From Lachnospiraceae bacterium (lineage in GTDB: Bacteria > Bacillota > Clostridia > Lachnospirales > Lachnospiraceae), in contig VSNR01000152.1 in assembly GCA_009774345.1 (NCBI GenBank), forward strand, positions 1 through 10,539: a stretch of DNA of 10,539 nt, read 5' to 3'. The notes under the pieces were generated by a model. The model made no database searches and was not told the origin of the DNA. It saw only the letters and a list, made by a program, of their open reading frames with translations. A program made the position numbers and the translations under genes. Shown one piece after another: positions 1 to 5,980 of the stretch. Within the stretch, counting starts at the first letter, position 1. The number at the start of each line of letters is the position of its first letter.

Positions 1-438
1 CAGGCTGTGGCGATGGAATTGCAGAAGGAATATGCGGAAAGATACGACTGGCTTGTAAAGGAATTTACCGACTGGGCATTTACCTTTATGACAAGTTTCC
101 TTTATTACATGGATTATGATACGATTGACGAACAGACACGCAGCCTGTATCGCCAAGGCATTTCCGCTTTCGGCGGCATATCCCCGACTTACCGGATCGC
201 GCTCGAAAAGAGTTCGCCCGTTATCGTATGGGATTTCCATTCCCTGCTCATCATGATACAGATGTGCTTCTCATTTATGCTCACGGATAAGGACAGCGAT
301 ATGCGCATGTGCAAACACTGTAAAAAAGCCTTTGTCGCAAGCCGGAAAGGAAATGCATTTTGCAGCCAGAAGTGCAAGAACCAGTTTAATGTCTACAAAT
401 CAAGGGAAAAGAAGAAAGGAAACAAAAGAGATGATTGA
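1..438 (+). CDS. DUF6076-like zinc-ribbon protein, 5' end outside the window
   Basis: The reading frame is open from the first base and contains GTG (7) and ATG (13) codons, but neither has a convincing ribosome binding site, so the gene most likely starts before the window and only its C-terminal part of about 145 residues is seen. The last 45 residues carry a zinc-ribbon-like pattern: CKHC, then about 14 residues, then CSQKC, followed by a basic tail rich in Lys and Arg. This resembles the CGNR-type zinc finger at the end of DUF6076-type proteins found in Firmicutes integrative elements, although the CGNR motif itself is replaced by CKNQ. The upstream part is helical and aromatic-rich with no motif I recognise. 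DNA binding is inferred from the ribbon and basic tail only. Its stop overlaps the start of the next gene by 8 bases, so the two are probably co-translated. Confidence 0.7.
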   Translation, partial: QAVAMELQKEYAERYDWLVKEFTDWAFTFMTSFLYYMDYDTIDEQTRSLYRQGISAFGGISPTYRIALEKSSPVIVWDFHSLLIMIQMCFSFMLTDKDSDMRMCKHCKKAFVASRKGNAFCSQKCKNQFNVYKSREKKKGNKRDD

Positions 439-961
439 AAACAGGAATGTAAATATCATAACCGATGCGGACGGTAAAAAGCTGGTCTTGATTAACGATA
501 TCCGTTTCAAGGCAAAAGTGCGGGATGACTGGACGGCTGTCGAAGAATACCTGAAAGAGTATATCGGGGATTTTTACGAAATTGAGGAAACTTCTGAAAA
601 AATATATATTTCGGCAGATTTTCCCGATGAATACGCAAGTTCAGAAAGCCGTATCGCCTTAAAAGGCGCTGTCGCAAAGGCTAAGGCAAATGCTTCACAG
701 GCTGTTCCTGAACTTATAAGAATAGCCACCAATCCAAAACATGAGGCAAACCGGAAAGAAAAGCACAAAACAGATGCGGTATATGGATGGTATCGCTACA
801 ACATCAGATTTGCATTGCCCGTATATGATGACAAAACAGGGAAAATAGCAAGACATAATATTTATTCAGCAAGTATGCTTGTCCGTCATGCGAATGATGG
901 CAGGAAGTATCTGTATGATATTCTGGCAATAAAAAAAGAAACGAGCAGCCCGCTTGAGTGA
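431..961 (+). CDS. LPD3-like (large polyvalent protein-associated) mobile-element protein
   Basis: This 176-residue protein starts at ATG 431, inside the stop region of the preceding gene (ATGATTGA overlap), with a purine-rich AGAAAGGA about 10 bases upstream. The open frame runs back to 332, but that part lies inside the preceding gene and is not used. Residues 1-70 hold a short acidic beta-rich stretch. The second half has the run WYRYNIRFALPVYDDKTGKI, followed by RHNIYSASMLVRH and YLYDILAIKKETSSPLE. I associate this pattern with LPD3-type domains and barnase/EndoU/RelE-like (BECR) nuclease folds, which occur as modules of large polyvalent proteins in conjugative elements and phages. That assignment is from memory of the family and is moderate at best. 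A role as a toxin-like RNase or an element accessory protein is inference. There is no signal peptide or membrane segment. Confidence 0.65.
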   Translation: MIENRNVNIITDADGKKLVLINDIRFKAKVRDDWTAVEEYLKEYIGDFYEIEETSEKIYISADFPDEYASSESRIALKGAVAKAKANASQAVPELIRIATNPKHEANRKEKHKTDAVYGWYRYNIRFALPVYDDKTGKIARHNIYSASMLVRHANDGRKYLYDILAIKKETSSPLE

Positions 962-987
962 AAACACTGTACGGTAAAAACCCATTT

Positions 988-1013
988 CTTATTGTCAATA
1001 ATAAGCTATTTTT
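988..1013 (+). terminator. weak AT-rich hairpin after the LPD3-like gene
   Basis: Six-base arms CTTATT (988-993) and AATAAG (1000-1005) enclose a 6-nt loop and are followed by CTATTTTT. It sits 26 bases after the stop of the plus-strand gene, the right place for an intrinsic terminator, but the stem contains only one G-C pair, so it would be inefficient. Confidence 0.25.
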
Positions 1014-1056
1014 CGATTTCTGTCAATCCCCCAATTTTGATTTTTTCAGAATACCG

Positions 1057-1097
1057 CCATTGGCATTTTTAATGCAATGGGGGAACTTTGTTCCCCC
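1057..1097. repeat. two adjacent small hairpins, possible oriT component
   Basis: The first hairpin pairs CCATTGGCATT (1057-1067) with AATGCAATGG (1071-1080), with one bulged G. The second pairs GGGGGAAC (1079-1086) with GTTCCCCC (1090-1097), an 8-bp perfect stem with a 3-nt loop, followed by TTGACC rather than a T-run. The lack of a T-run argues against an intrinsic terminator. The pair sits in the 251-base gap between two convergent genes (962-1212). Short GC-rich inverted repeats next to a unique sequence are typical of relaxase-recognised transfer origins, but no relaxase gene lies in the window and no nick site can be named. Confidence 0.4.
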
Positions 1098-1109
1098 TTG
1101 ACCACTCCA

Positions 1110-1189
1110 TAGCATGAGGCACAGATGATGTCAAGACCGCCGCAGGCGAGGCGGAGCCGGTGTCTTGACATCATCTGTGTCTCATGCTA
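1110..1189. repeat. large inverted repeat, 28-bp arms, candidate oriT or cruciform
   Basis: The left arm (1110-1137) begins TAGCATGAGGCACAGATG and the right arm (1162-1189) is its reverse complement with a single mismatch (G/A at the tenth base). The 24-nt centre is GC-rich and can form an inner stem (CCGCC with GGCGG). Neither side is followed by a T-run, so it is not a standard bidirectional terminator even though it lies between the convergent LPD3-like and tnpV genes. Within the conjugative-element setting it may be part of a transfer origin, a resolution site or a stabilising 3' RNA structure. The structure is directly visible. Its function is not. Confidence 0.75.
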
Positions 1190-1212
1190 CAAAACTTAAA
1201 GCCAGAACAAAA

Positions 1213-1566
1213 CTAAAGGGAATATATCAAATCATGCAGCACTACTTCCTCCGCCCTGCTCCTGATGCTGTTCATCTTCTGAAGCCAGCATAGCCAGTCA
1301 TCGGATTTAAGCTGCTCCGTCACTCCCTCTTTCTTTGCCATCTGCCTTACAATCCTGTCCATCATCTCATTACATTCTTCATCAATCTCCGCAAGATGTT
1401 TCCATAAGGTTTCCGACAAAATCATATACGAATAAATGCCCCTATGGTTTTCTTCTAAAAAACGCTTCCTCATCCGCCCATACTTCCCGATCTGATATTC
1501 CGTTGTATCCGAAAGTTTCAAGTCGGGAATTAGATAGTCGCCTTCCCAATGATATGTAATTTCCAT
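1213..1566 (-). CDS. tnpV: TnpV family transposon protein
   Basis: This 117-residue protein matches the pattern of TnpV, a small accessory protein first named in the clostridial mobilisable transposon Tn4451 and spread through Lachnospiraceae elements. Visible hallmarks are GDYLIPDL near residue 9, IGKYGRMRKRFLEENHRGIY, and the C-terminal block MAKKEGVTEQLKSDDWLCWL followed by MNSIRSRAEEVVLHDLIYSL. The preferred start is ATG 1566, because AAAGGCGG lies six bases ahead of it. A TTG at 1572 in the same frame is too close to that site. The biochemical role of TnpV is not established and it has no recombinase catalytic motif. It is transcribed toward the LPD3-like gene and away from the truncated lipoprotein gene. 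Its presence supports a transposon/ICE origin for the left part of the window. Family call is confident, function is not. Confidence 0.85.
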   Translation of the reverse strand: MEITYHWEGDYLIPDLKLSDTTEYQIGKYGRMRKRFLEENHRGIYSYMILSETLWKHLAEIDEECNEMMDRIVRQMAKKEGVTEQLKSDDWLCWLQKMNSIRSRAEEVVLHDLIYSL

Positions 1567-1681
1567 ATACAACCGCCTTTCTTTGTGCTAAACTGTTTAC
1601 AGATACGAATAAAAGAATTATCACCTTCTCCCTTTACCACAACATCTGCAAGTTTCCATTCACCACAAATGAGCCAGCCGC

Positions 1682-1764
1682 ATATGTTGTATTTTAGCAG
1701 ATGTACATTTCCGCTAAAATATTACGTTTGCCGGAAATGTTTACATCTACAGTTCACAACATAT
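1682..1764. repeat. nested imperfect palindrome at the probable element end
   Basis: The outer arms ATATGTTGT (1682-1690) and ACAACATAT (1756-1764) are perfect 9-bp inverted repeats. Inside them, AGATGTACATTTCCG (1699-1713) is the reverse complement of CGGAAATGTTTACATCT (1732-1748) except for a 2-nt insertion. An alternative 8-bp hairpin pairs ATTTTAGC (1691-1698) with GCTAAAAT (1713-1720), so the sequence can fold in two exclusive ways. The right arm ends within a few bases of where the lipoprotein gene stops resembling its family. A recombinase attachment site or element terminus is the favoured reading. A regulatory RNA hairpin upstream of tnpV is the alternative. Confidence 0.6.
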
Positions 1765-2202
1765 CACATCCGCAAAATCCTGAAAAGGAATCCCAGAATC
1801 TGTGATGTCTGCAAAAACATCTGGATAATTCTGCAAATACTTTGCAAAAACCTGATCATCCATCAGGAAAATATCAGGAAGTGCATTCAATTCACCGCTC
1901 ATAGCATACGTCTGTATCAGTGTCTGGATATCCGAAGATACTGTTTCCTGTACATTAATCGTTACATCTGGGTGATCCGCCGTGTAAATTTCACCCGCCT
2001 TTTTCATTGCATCCACATTAAAGGAATCCCAACACCAGACTGTGAGTGACTGCGTATCATCAGAGGACGCGCTCGCAGGTGTGTCCACATTATCACTTTC
2101 TGACTTTTGGGTGAGCGTTCCATCATCACCAGAACCCCCGCAACCAACAAGTGATACTGCCAATACTGCGGATAAAATCAAACCAATTAATTTTCTTTTC
2201 AT
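1747..2202 (-). pseudogene. truncated ABC-transporter sugar-binding lipoprotein
   Basis: The 151-residue product begins MKRKLIGLILSAVLAVSLVG followed by Cys21, a clear type II signal peptide with lipobox LVGC, then an acidic Ser-rich linker. From about residue 52, SLTVWCWDSFNVDAMKKA and the following residues up to DSGIPFQDFAD match the N-terminal lobe of family 1 extracellular solute-binding proteins for sugars. Such proteins are usually about 400-450 residues, so roughly two thirds is missing. The last residues (ICCEL) come from the palindromic DNA at 1682-1764, so insertion of the element most likely removed the 3' part. The ribosome binding site GGAGGT (2211-2216), eight bases before ATG 2202, and the promoter are intact, so a lipid-anchored stub may still be made. 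It cannot form a complete binding cleft. No permease genes remain nearby. Confidence 0.85.
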
Positions 2203-2233
2203 TTCTGATTACCTCCCTTATTTTGATGCACTT

Positions 2234-2242
2234 ATTCTATCA
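2234..2242 (-). promoter_or_regulatory. extended -10 promoter of the lipoprotein gene
   Basis: On the minus strand TGATAGAAT is an extended -10 (TGn plus TAGAAT) about 31 bases before the start codon. No good -35 lies 16-18 bases upstream (AATGAT is the best), which fits an extended -10 promoter. It shares the 2203-2406 intergenic region with the divergent promoter at 2357-2365. Confidence 0.45.
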
Positions 2243-2356
2243 TTTAATGGAACGGAATCATTAGAAATAAATTTGGACATATTTTTAATATTTTGGGAAG
2301 TTTCCTTTTTGACTTGGATTATTTTGATAATCGCCATAGAATCATCTGTATATTTG

Positions 2357-2365
2357 TGATATAAT
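2357..2365 (+). promoter_or_regulatory. extended -10 promoter of the NADAR-type gene
   Basis: TGATATAAT combines a perfect TATAAT (2360-2365) with the upstream TG of an extended -10. The -35 position (TAGAAT, 2337-2342) is weak. Transcription would start near 2372, about 35 bases before the ATG, leaving room for the AGGAGG ribosome binding site at 2392-2397. Confidence 0.6.
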
Positions 2366-2406
2366 ACTATTCAGGCAAAACAAAGCAAAACAGGAGGAAC
2401 ACAACA

Positions 2407-3048
2407 ATGGCGAAGCGCCCCGCATTTTTTATTCATCAGGAAATGGTTTCCAGCAAGCTCTATTCATTTGAATGGTTTTCGGGTTTTGCAGTCTCTCAGA
2501 AGCAAAAGTCGGTACAGAGTCTGCACGATGCGATCTTAAATACAGATGCCAGTGCAAATCCCTTAGAGATCAGCACAAAGAGCAAAGAGGCGCTTGGCAT
2601 CCAGCTGAGCGCATTCCATCTCAAGCTAAACGGCAGTACCCTTGAGAATATTTTCCAGAGTGCGAAAGTTTTTGAACACGGCGGCCCCTATCTTGATTTA
2701 TTAGATGTGCCGCCCAAAGAAGCCAAGCGCGATGAGAGATTAAAACAGTCTGGGAAATTAAAGGCGTTTCAATATTTAAATCAAACGTTTCCTCTCATTC
2801 CCCAGACGGTATTCTATGATTATATTTATATAGAAGCGGTAAAACAATCCCTCACACCAGATGAAATCCGTGCAATTTCAACCTATAATTATTTTACCGA
2901 TATCGAGTTTAATCCCGCCAAAAGTATCAATACGCAGGCAAGAACTGCTGCATTGATTCAATTGATGATAAACGAATTTGGACGCCTGCCTGACTTGGAT
3001 AAAAATGAGTTTATACAATATCACAAAGAGCATATTCAGGCTTTATAA
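2407..3048 (+). CDS. DarT1-associated NADAR-type antitoxin, ADP-ribosyl-guanine hydrolase family
   Basis: The 213-residue protein starts at ATG 2407, nine bases after a strong AGGAGG. Conserved blocks I associate with the DarT1-linked NADAR group are FEWFSGFAVSQKQKS (21-35), LEISTKS (53-59), LSAF (67-70), ENIFQSAKVFEHGGPY (80-95), KEAKRDERLKQSGKL (104-118) and FTDIEFNPAKSINTQARTAA (163-182). NADAR enzymes remove ADP-ribose from guanine bases, reversing the DNA modification made by DarT1 toxins, and normally act as the antitoxin in a two-gene operon. Here no DarT gene is adjacent: upstream is the divergent lipoprotein remnant and downstream, after 32 bases, the convergent ptsI. The protein is cytoplasmic with no signal or membrane segment. 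The family call rests on recalled sequence pattern. The solitary arrangement is directly visible. It might protect against a toxin encoded elsewhere or serve in phage or plasmid competition. Confidence 0.7.
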   Translation: MAKRPAFFIHQEMVSSKLYSFEWFSGFAVSQKQKSVQSLHDAILNTDASANPLEISTKSKEALGIQLSAFHLKLNGSTLENIFQSAKVFEHGGPYLDLLDVPPKEAKRDERLKQSGKLKAFQYLNQTFPLIPQTVFYDYIYIEAVKQSLTPDEIRAISTYNYFTDIEFNPAKSINTQARTAALIQLMINEFGRLPDLDKNEFIQYHKEHIQAL

Positions 3049-3074
3049 AAAACGATTGGCGGGCGAAGCCCGCC
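3047..3074 (-). terminator. intrinsic terminator of the deoR-ptsI operon
   Basis: A 7-bp perfect stem (GGCGGGC 3058-3064, GCCCGCC 3068-3074) with a 3-nt loop lies just after the ptsI stop. Read on the minus strand it is followed by AATCG and then six T residues (3052-3047), which end at the stop codon of the convergent NADAR gene. On the plus strand no T-run follows, so it serves the minus-strand operon. Confidence 0.8.
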
Positions 3075-3080
3075 CTCCTG

Positions 3081-4745
3081 TCACATGGCGCGCACTTTCT
3101 CGCGCACCTTTAGTACCATCGGCGGCGCGACGGACAGTTCATCAACGCCCATGTCCACAAACGTCTGCGTAAGCGCTGTGTCCGCCCCCAGCTCACCGCA
3201 GATTCCTGCCCACTTTCCGCACTTGTGCGCGTTGTCAACCACCATTTGAATCATGCGCAGGATCGCCTTGTGGTGCGGGTTGTAGAAGTCCTCAAGCCGC
3301 TGGTTCTGCCTGTCGATGGCAAGCGTGTACTGGGTCAGGTCATTCGTGCCGATGCTGAAGAAGTCCACAAGCTTTGCCAGCTCGTCGCTGACCATCACCG
3401 CCGCCGGCGTCTCAACCATAATGCCCTGTTCGGGGACGCGGTGCGGAATCTGCGCCTGTGTCAGCTCCTCATCCACTTCCTTCACAATGGCGTAAATCTG
3501 CGTGATTTCCTCGGCGGAAATAATCATGGGATACATGATAGAAAGATTTCCATAAGCCGCCGCACGCAGAAGCGCACGCAGCTGTGTCTTGAAAATCTCA
3601 GGCTGTTTTAGGCAGATGCGGATTGCCCTGTACCCCAGCGCCGGATTGTCCTCCTTTCCGAGCGCAAAGTAATCCGCCTGTTTATCCGCCCCGATGTCGA
3701 GCGTCCTGATAATGACCTTCTTCTGCCCCATCATCTGCACGACCTGTTTGTATGCTTGGAACTGCTCCTCCTCCGACGGAAAATCGTCACGTCCCAGATA
3801 CAGAAACTCGCTGCGGAACAGTCCGATGCCGCCAGCATCATTTTCCAGCACATAGCCCACGTCGCTGACGCTGCCGATATTGGCATAAATATTGATCGTC
3901 CTGCCGTCGCTGGTTTCGTTCTTCTTCCCCTTGAGCTCTTGCAGCAGGCGAAGCTTCTCCCGCTCATTTTGAATTTTTTTCTCCGCCTCACTGCACTGGA
4001 ACTCTGTAGGCTCAAAGATGACCTCGCCGGCTGCCCCGTCCACAATCGCAGTCATGCCGGTCTGAATCATACTCAAATCCATCTTGACCCCAATCAGCGC
4101 AGGAATGTTCATCATGCGGGCAAGAATCGCCGTGTGGGAGTTGGTCGAACCGTGCACGGTCACAAAAGCCAGTATTTTCTTTTTGTCCATCTGCACGGTC
4201 TCACTCGGGGTTAAATCGTCCGCGACAATAATCGAAGGCTCCATCGCAGAGAAATCCACACCGCCCTGTCCTGACAGGTTCCGCACCACGCGCGCGGAAA
4301 TGTCCTTCACATCCGCCGCACGCGCCTGCATATACTCATCCTCCATACCGGCAAACATCGCTGCAAAGTTGTCGCCCGTGATTGCCACCGCATACTCTGC
4401 GTTGACCATTTCCGTTCGTATGATATGGTAAATCGCATCGAGGTAATCCTCATCCTCCAGCATCATCTGATGCACCTCGAAAATGGCGGCACTGGACTCG
4501 CCGACTTCTTTCACAGCCTTATCATACAGCGCTGCAAGCTGCTGCTTTGATGCATTGACCGCACCCTGCACCCTGCCGCACTCATGCTCCGAATCCTCGA
4601 TTCTGGTCCGCCGGATTTGTTCCTGATCCTTTTGCAGTACCATCACTTTTCCCATCGTGATTCCATTGTAAACCGTTTTCCCAGAAAACTTTTTCCCAGA
4701 AAACTTTTTCCCAGAAATATTTGTTTCAGAAAATTCTTCCGCCAT
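3081..4745 (-). CDS. ptsI: PTS Enzyme I (PEP-protein phosphotransferase)
   Basis: Enzyme I takes phosphate from phosphoenolpyruvate onto a histidine and passes it to HPr, the first step of the cytoplasmic PTS relay. The 554-residue protein has the HPr-binding helical region at about 45-165, the phospho-histidine loop GSTNSHTAILARMMNIPALIG with His204, and the PEP-binding barrel with GIGLFRSEFLYL (Arg311), IRTLDIGADKQ (Arg347), FFSIGTNDLTQYTLAIDRQN (462-481) and the catalytic Cys516 in GICGELG. The loop lacks the GGRTSH arginine of enteric enzymes, as is usual in Clostridia. Start ATG 4745 has GGAGGT five bases upstream. The first 24 residues are unusual: they consist of four five-residue repeats ending in FSG-like units, and the normal N-terminal glycine-rich segment before GKVMVL is shortened. 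The gene lies 27 bases after ptsH and is the last of its operon, followed by a terminator. Confidence 0.95.
   Translation of the reverse strand: MAEEFSETNISGKKFSGKKFSGKTVYNGITMGKVMVLQKDQEQIRRTRIEDSEHECGRVQGAVNASKQQLAALYDKAVKEVGESSAAIFEVHQMMLEDEDYLDAIYHIIRTEMVNAEYAVAITGDNFAAMFAGMEDEYMQARAADVKDISARVVRNLSGQGGVDFSAMEPSIIVADDLTPSETVQMDKKKILAFVTVHGSTNSHTAILARMMNIPALIGVKMDLSMIQTGMTAIVDGAAGEVIFEPTEFQCSEAEKKIQNEREKLRLLQELKGKKNETSDGRTINIYANIGSVSDVGYVLENDAGGIGLFRSEFLYLGRDDFPSEEEQFQAYKQVVQMMGQKKVIIRTLDIGADKQADYFALGKEDNPALGYRAIRICLKQPEIFKTQLRALLRAAAYGNLSIMYPMIISAEEITQIYAIVKEVDEELTQAQIPHRVPEQGIMVETPAAVMVSDELAKLVDFFSIGTNDLTQYTLAIDRQNQRLEDFYNPHHKAILRMIQMVVDNAHKCGKWAGICGELGADTALTQTFVDMGVDELSVAPPMVLKVREKVRAM
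4680..4739. repeat. 15-bp tandem repeat, four copies, in the ptsI start region
   Basis: Two perfect units CCCAGAAAACTTTTT (4680-4694, 4695-4709) are followed by two degenerate units (4710-4724, 4725-4739). The 15-bp period equals five codons, so copy-number change by slippage would keep frame and only lengthen or shorten the Enzyme I N-terminus (units KKFSG, KKFSG, TNISG, EEFSE). Confidence 0.85.
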
Positions 4746-4772
4746 ATCCCACCTCCATGATACATGTGCCGC

Positions 4773-5030
4773 CTACAGGTTCTCTTTCAAGAAAGCCTCC
4801 ACTGCTGCCGCAGCTGTGTCTTCATCCTCGCCCTCGATCTGCACGGTAATTTCCATACCATTCTTTACGCCAAGCCCCATCAGGCCGAAAACCTTTTTCG
4901 CATCCGCTTTCTTTCCTTCTTTAATAACGGAAACTGTTGAGGTATACTCCTTTGCCAGCTTCACCAATTCGCCTGCCGGACGTGCATGGATTCCTTCTTT
5001 ATCTGTGATAACATATGTAAATTCTTTCAT
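4773..5030 (-). CDS. ptsH: HPr phosphocarrier protein lacking the regulatory Ser46
   Basis: HPr carries phosphate from Enzyme I to sugar-specific EIIA proteins. The 85-residue protein has the active-site block KEGIHARPAGELVKLA. With the start at ATG 5030 the phospho-histidine is exactly residue 15, as in the family. ATG 5036 would lie only two to three bases after the AGAAAGGA ribosome binding site, whereas 5030 lies eight, so 5030 is preferred. At position 46, where Gram-positive HPr proteins have the serine phosphorylated by HPr kinase (context KSIMGVMSLG), this protein has lysine (ADAKKVFGLMGLG, 42-54). It should therefore take part in sugar transport but not in CcpA co-repression through Ser46-P. 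It lies between fruK and ptsI in one operon. Identification is firm. The regulatory consequence is inferred from the residue change. Confidence 0.95.
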   Translation of the reverse strand: MKEFTYVITDKEGIHARPAGELVKLAKEYTSTVSVIKEGKKADAKKVFGLMGLGVKNGMEITVQIEGEDEDTAAAAVEAFLKENL

Positions 5031-5077
5031 ATTCATTTTCCTTTCTCTATTTATAACCGATAACCATCCATTTATTT

Positions 5078-5980
5078 TTATAAGGTCTCGTAAACCTGCT
5101 CAATCTCCTGCCTTGTCGCCAGAAGCTCCGAGAAGGCGCTCGCGCTTCCTGCCGCTATGCCCATGCGGAACGCATAGTCATAATCCTGCTGCTTCGTCCA
5201 CCCGGCAACAAATCCGGCTACCATGGAATCTCCGGCGCCCACCGCGTTGACCAGCTTTCCCTGCGGCGCCGCAAGCGTATGCACGGCGTTCTTTTCGTCC
5301 ACAAGAACCGCTCCCTGCCCCGCCATGGAAACCAGTACATTCCTCGCCCCCTTTTCCTGTAGCTTTCTTGCATAAGGGACAACCTCTTCTCTTGTTTCCA
5401 GCGTCACATCATAGATTTCACCCAGTTCATAATTGTTTGGCTTGATTAAAAACGGCTTATACTGCAATACATTGAGCAGCAAATCCTTTGTCGCGTCCAC
5501 GACAAACAGCACCCCTTTGTCCTGAAGCCGCCCCAAGATATCGCTGTAGATGGAGTCTGGCAGGCTCTTTGGAATACTGCCTGCAAGGACGAGGATATCG
5601 CCCGCGCCAAGCCGATCCAGTTTCCCGAACAGCTCCTTCACATGCATCTTGCCAATTTCCGGCCCCATCCCGTTAATCTCTGTGCCGTCGTAATCTTTTA
5701 ATTTCACGTTAATGCGGGAAAAACCTTCTTCAATATGAATAAAGTCTGTACGCAGCCCAATTTTTTGCACCTCCCGCTCAATCTGTTCCCCGGTAAATCC
5801 AGCCGTAAAGCCGAGCGCTGTGTTCTCGATGCCAAGGTTTCCCAAGACAATCGACACGTTGATGCCCTTGCCGCCGGGAAACATCTGCTCCCCGGTGGTG
5901 CGGTTGGTTCTGCCCAGTTCAAAACCGTTCATGGATACAATGTAATCGAGCGACGGATTAAATGTCACCGTATAAATCAT
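5078..5980 (-). CDS. fruK: 1-phosphofructokinase (PfkB family)
   Basis: This 300-residue PfkB-type kinase probably phosphorylates fructose 1-phosphate to fructose 1,6-bisphosphate with ATP in the cytoplasm. It begins MIYTVTFNPSLDYIV, the typical 1-phosphofructokinase opening, and shows the sugar-binding GGKGINVS (36-43), the IKPNNYELGE block (179-188), and the ATP/anion-hole signature NAVGAGDSMVAGF (245-257) with catalytic Asp251. The closing SASAFSELLATRQEI is also characteristic. Length is normal. Its ATG overlaps the stop of the dehydrogenase fragment gene in an ATGA (4 bases), indicating translational coupling. The neighbouring dehydrogenase and DeoR regulator leave open that the true substrate is another ketose or tagatose phosphate (LacC-like activity), which the sequence alone cannot settle. 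Confidence 0.9.
   Translation of the reverse strand: MIYTVTFNPSLDYIVSMNGFELGRTNRTTGEQMFPGGKGINVSIVLGNLGIENTALGFTAGFTGEQIEREVQKIGLRTDFIHIEEGFSRINVKLKDYDGTEINGMGPEIGKMHVKELFGKLDRLGAGDILVLAGSIPKSLPDSIYSDILGRLQDKGVLFVVDATKDLLLNVLQYKPFLIKPNNYELGEIYDVTLETREEVVPYARKLQEKGARNVLVSMAGQGAVLVDEKNAVHTLAAPQGKLVNAVGAGDSMVAGFVAGWTKQQDYDYAFRMGIAAGSASAFSELLATRQEIEQVYETL

Noticed and set aside
332..430. Extended N-terminus of the LPD3-like protein
   Set aside because: The segment overlaps the end of the zinc-ribbon gene in another frame, and ATG 431 has both a suitable ribosome binding site and stop/start coupling.
1110..1189. Reading the long inverted repeat as a bidirectional intrinsic terminator
   Set aside because: The position between convergent genes fits, but neither side has a T-run and the 28-bp arms are much longer than usual terminators.
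1682..1764. Integron attC site
   Set aside because: The palindrome is of similar size, but no integron core-site sequences, cassette array or integrase context are visible.
1549..2049. Plus-strand 166-codon open frame across the tnpV upstream region and lipoprotein fragment
   Set aside because: It crosses the palindrome and runs antisense to a gene with lipobox and family motifs. Its composition (Cys, His, Ile, Arg) is typical of an antisense shadow.
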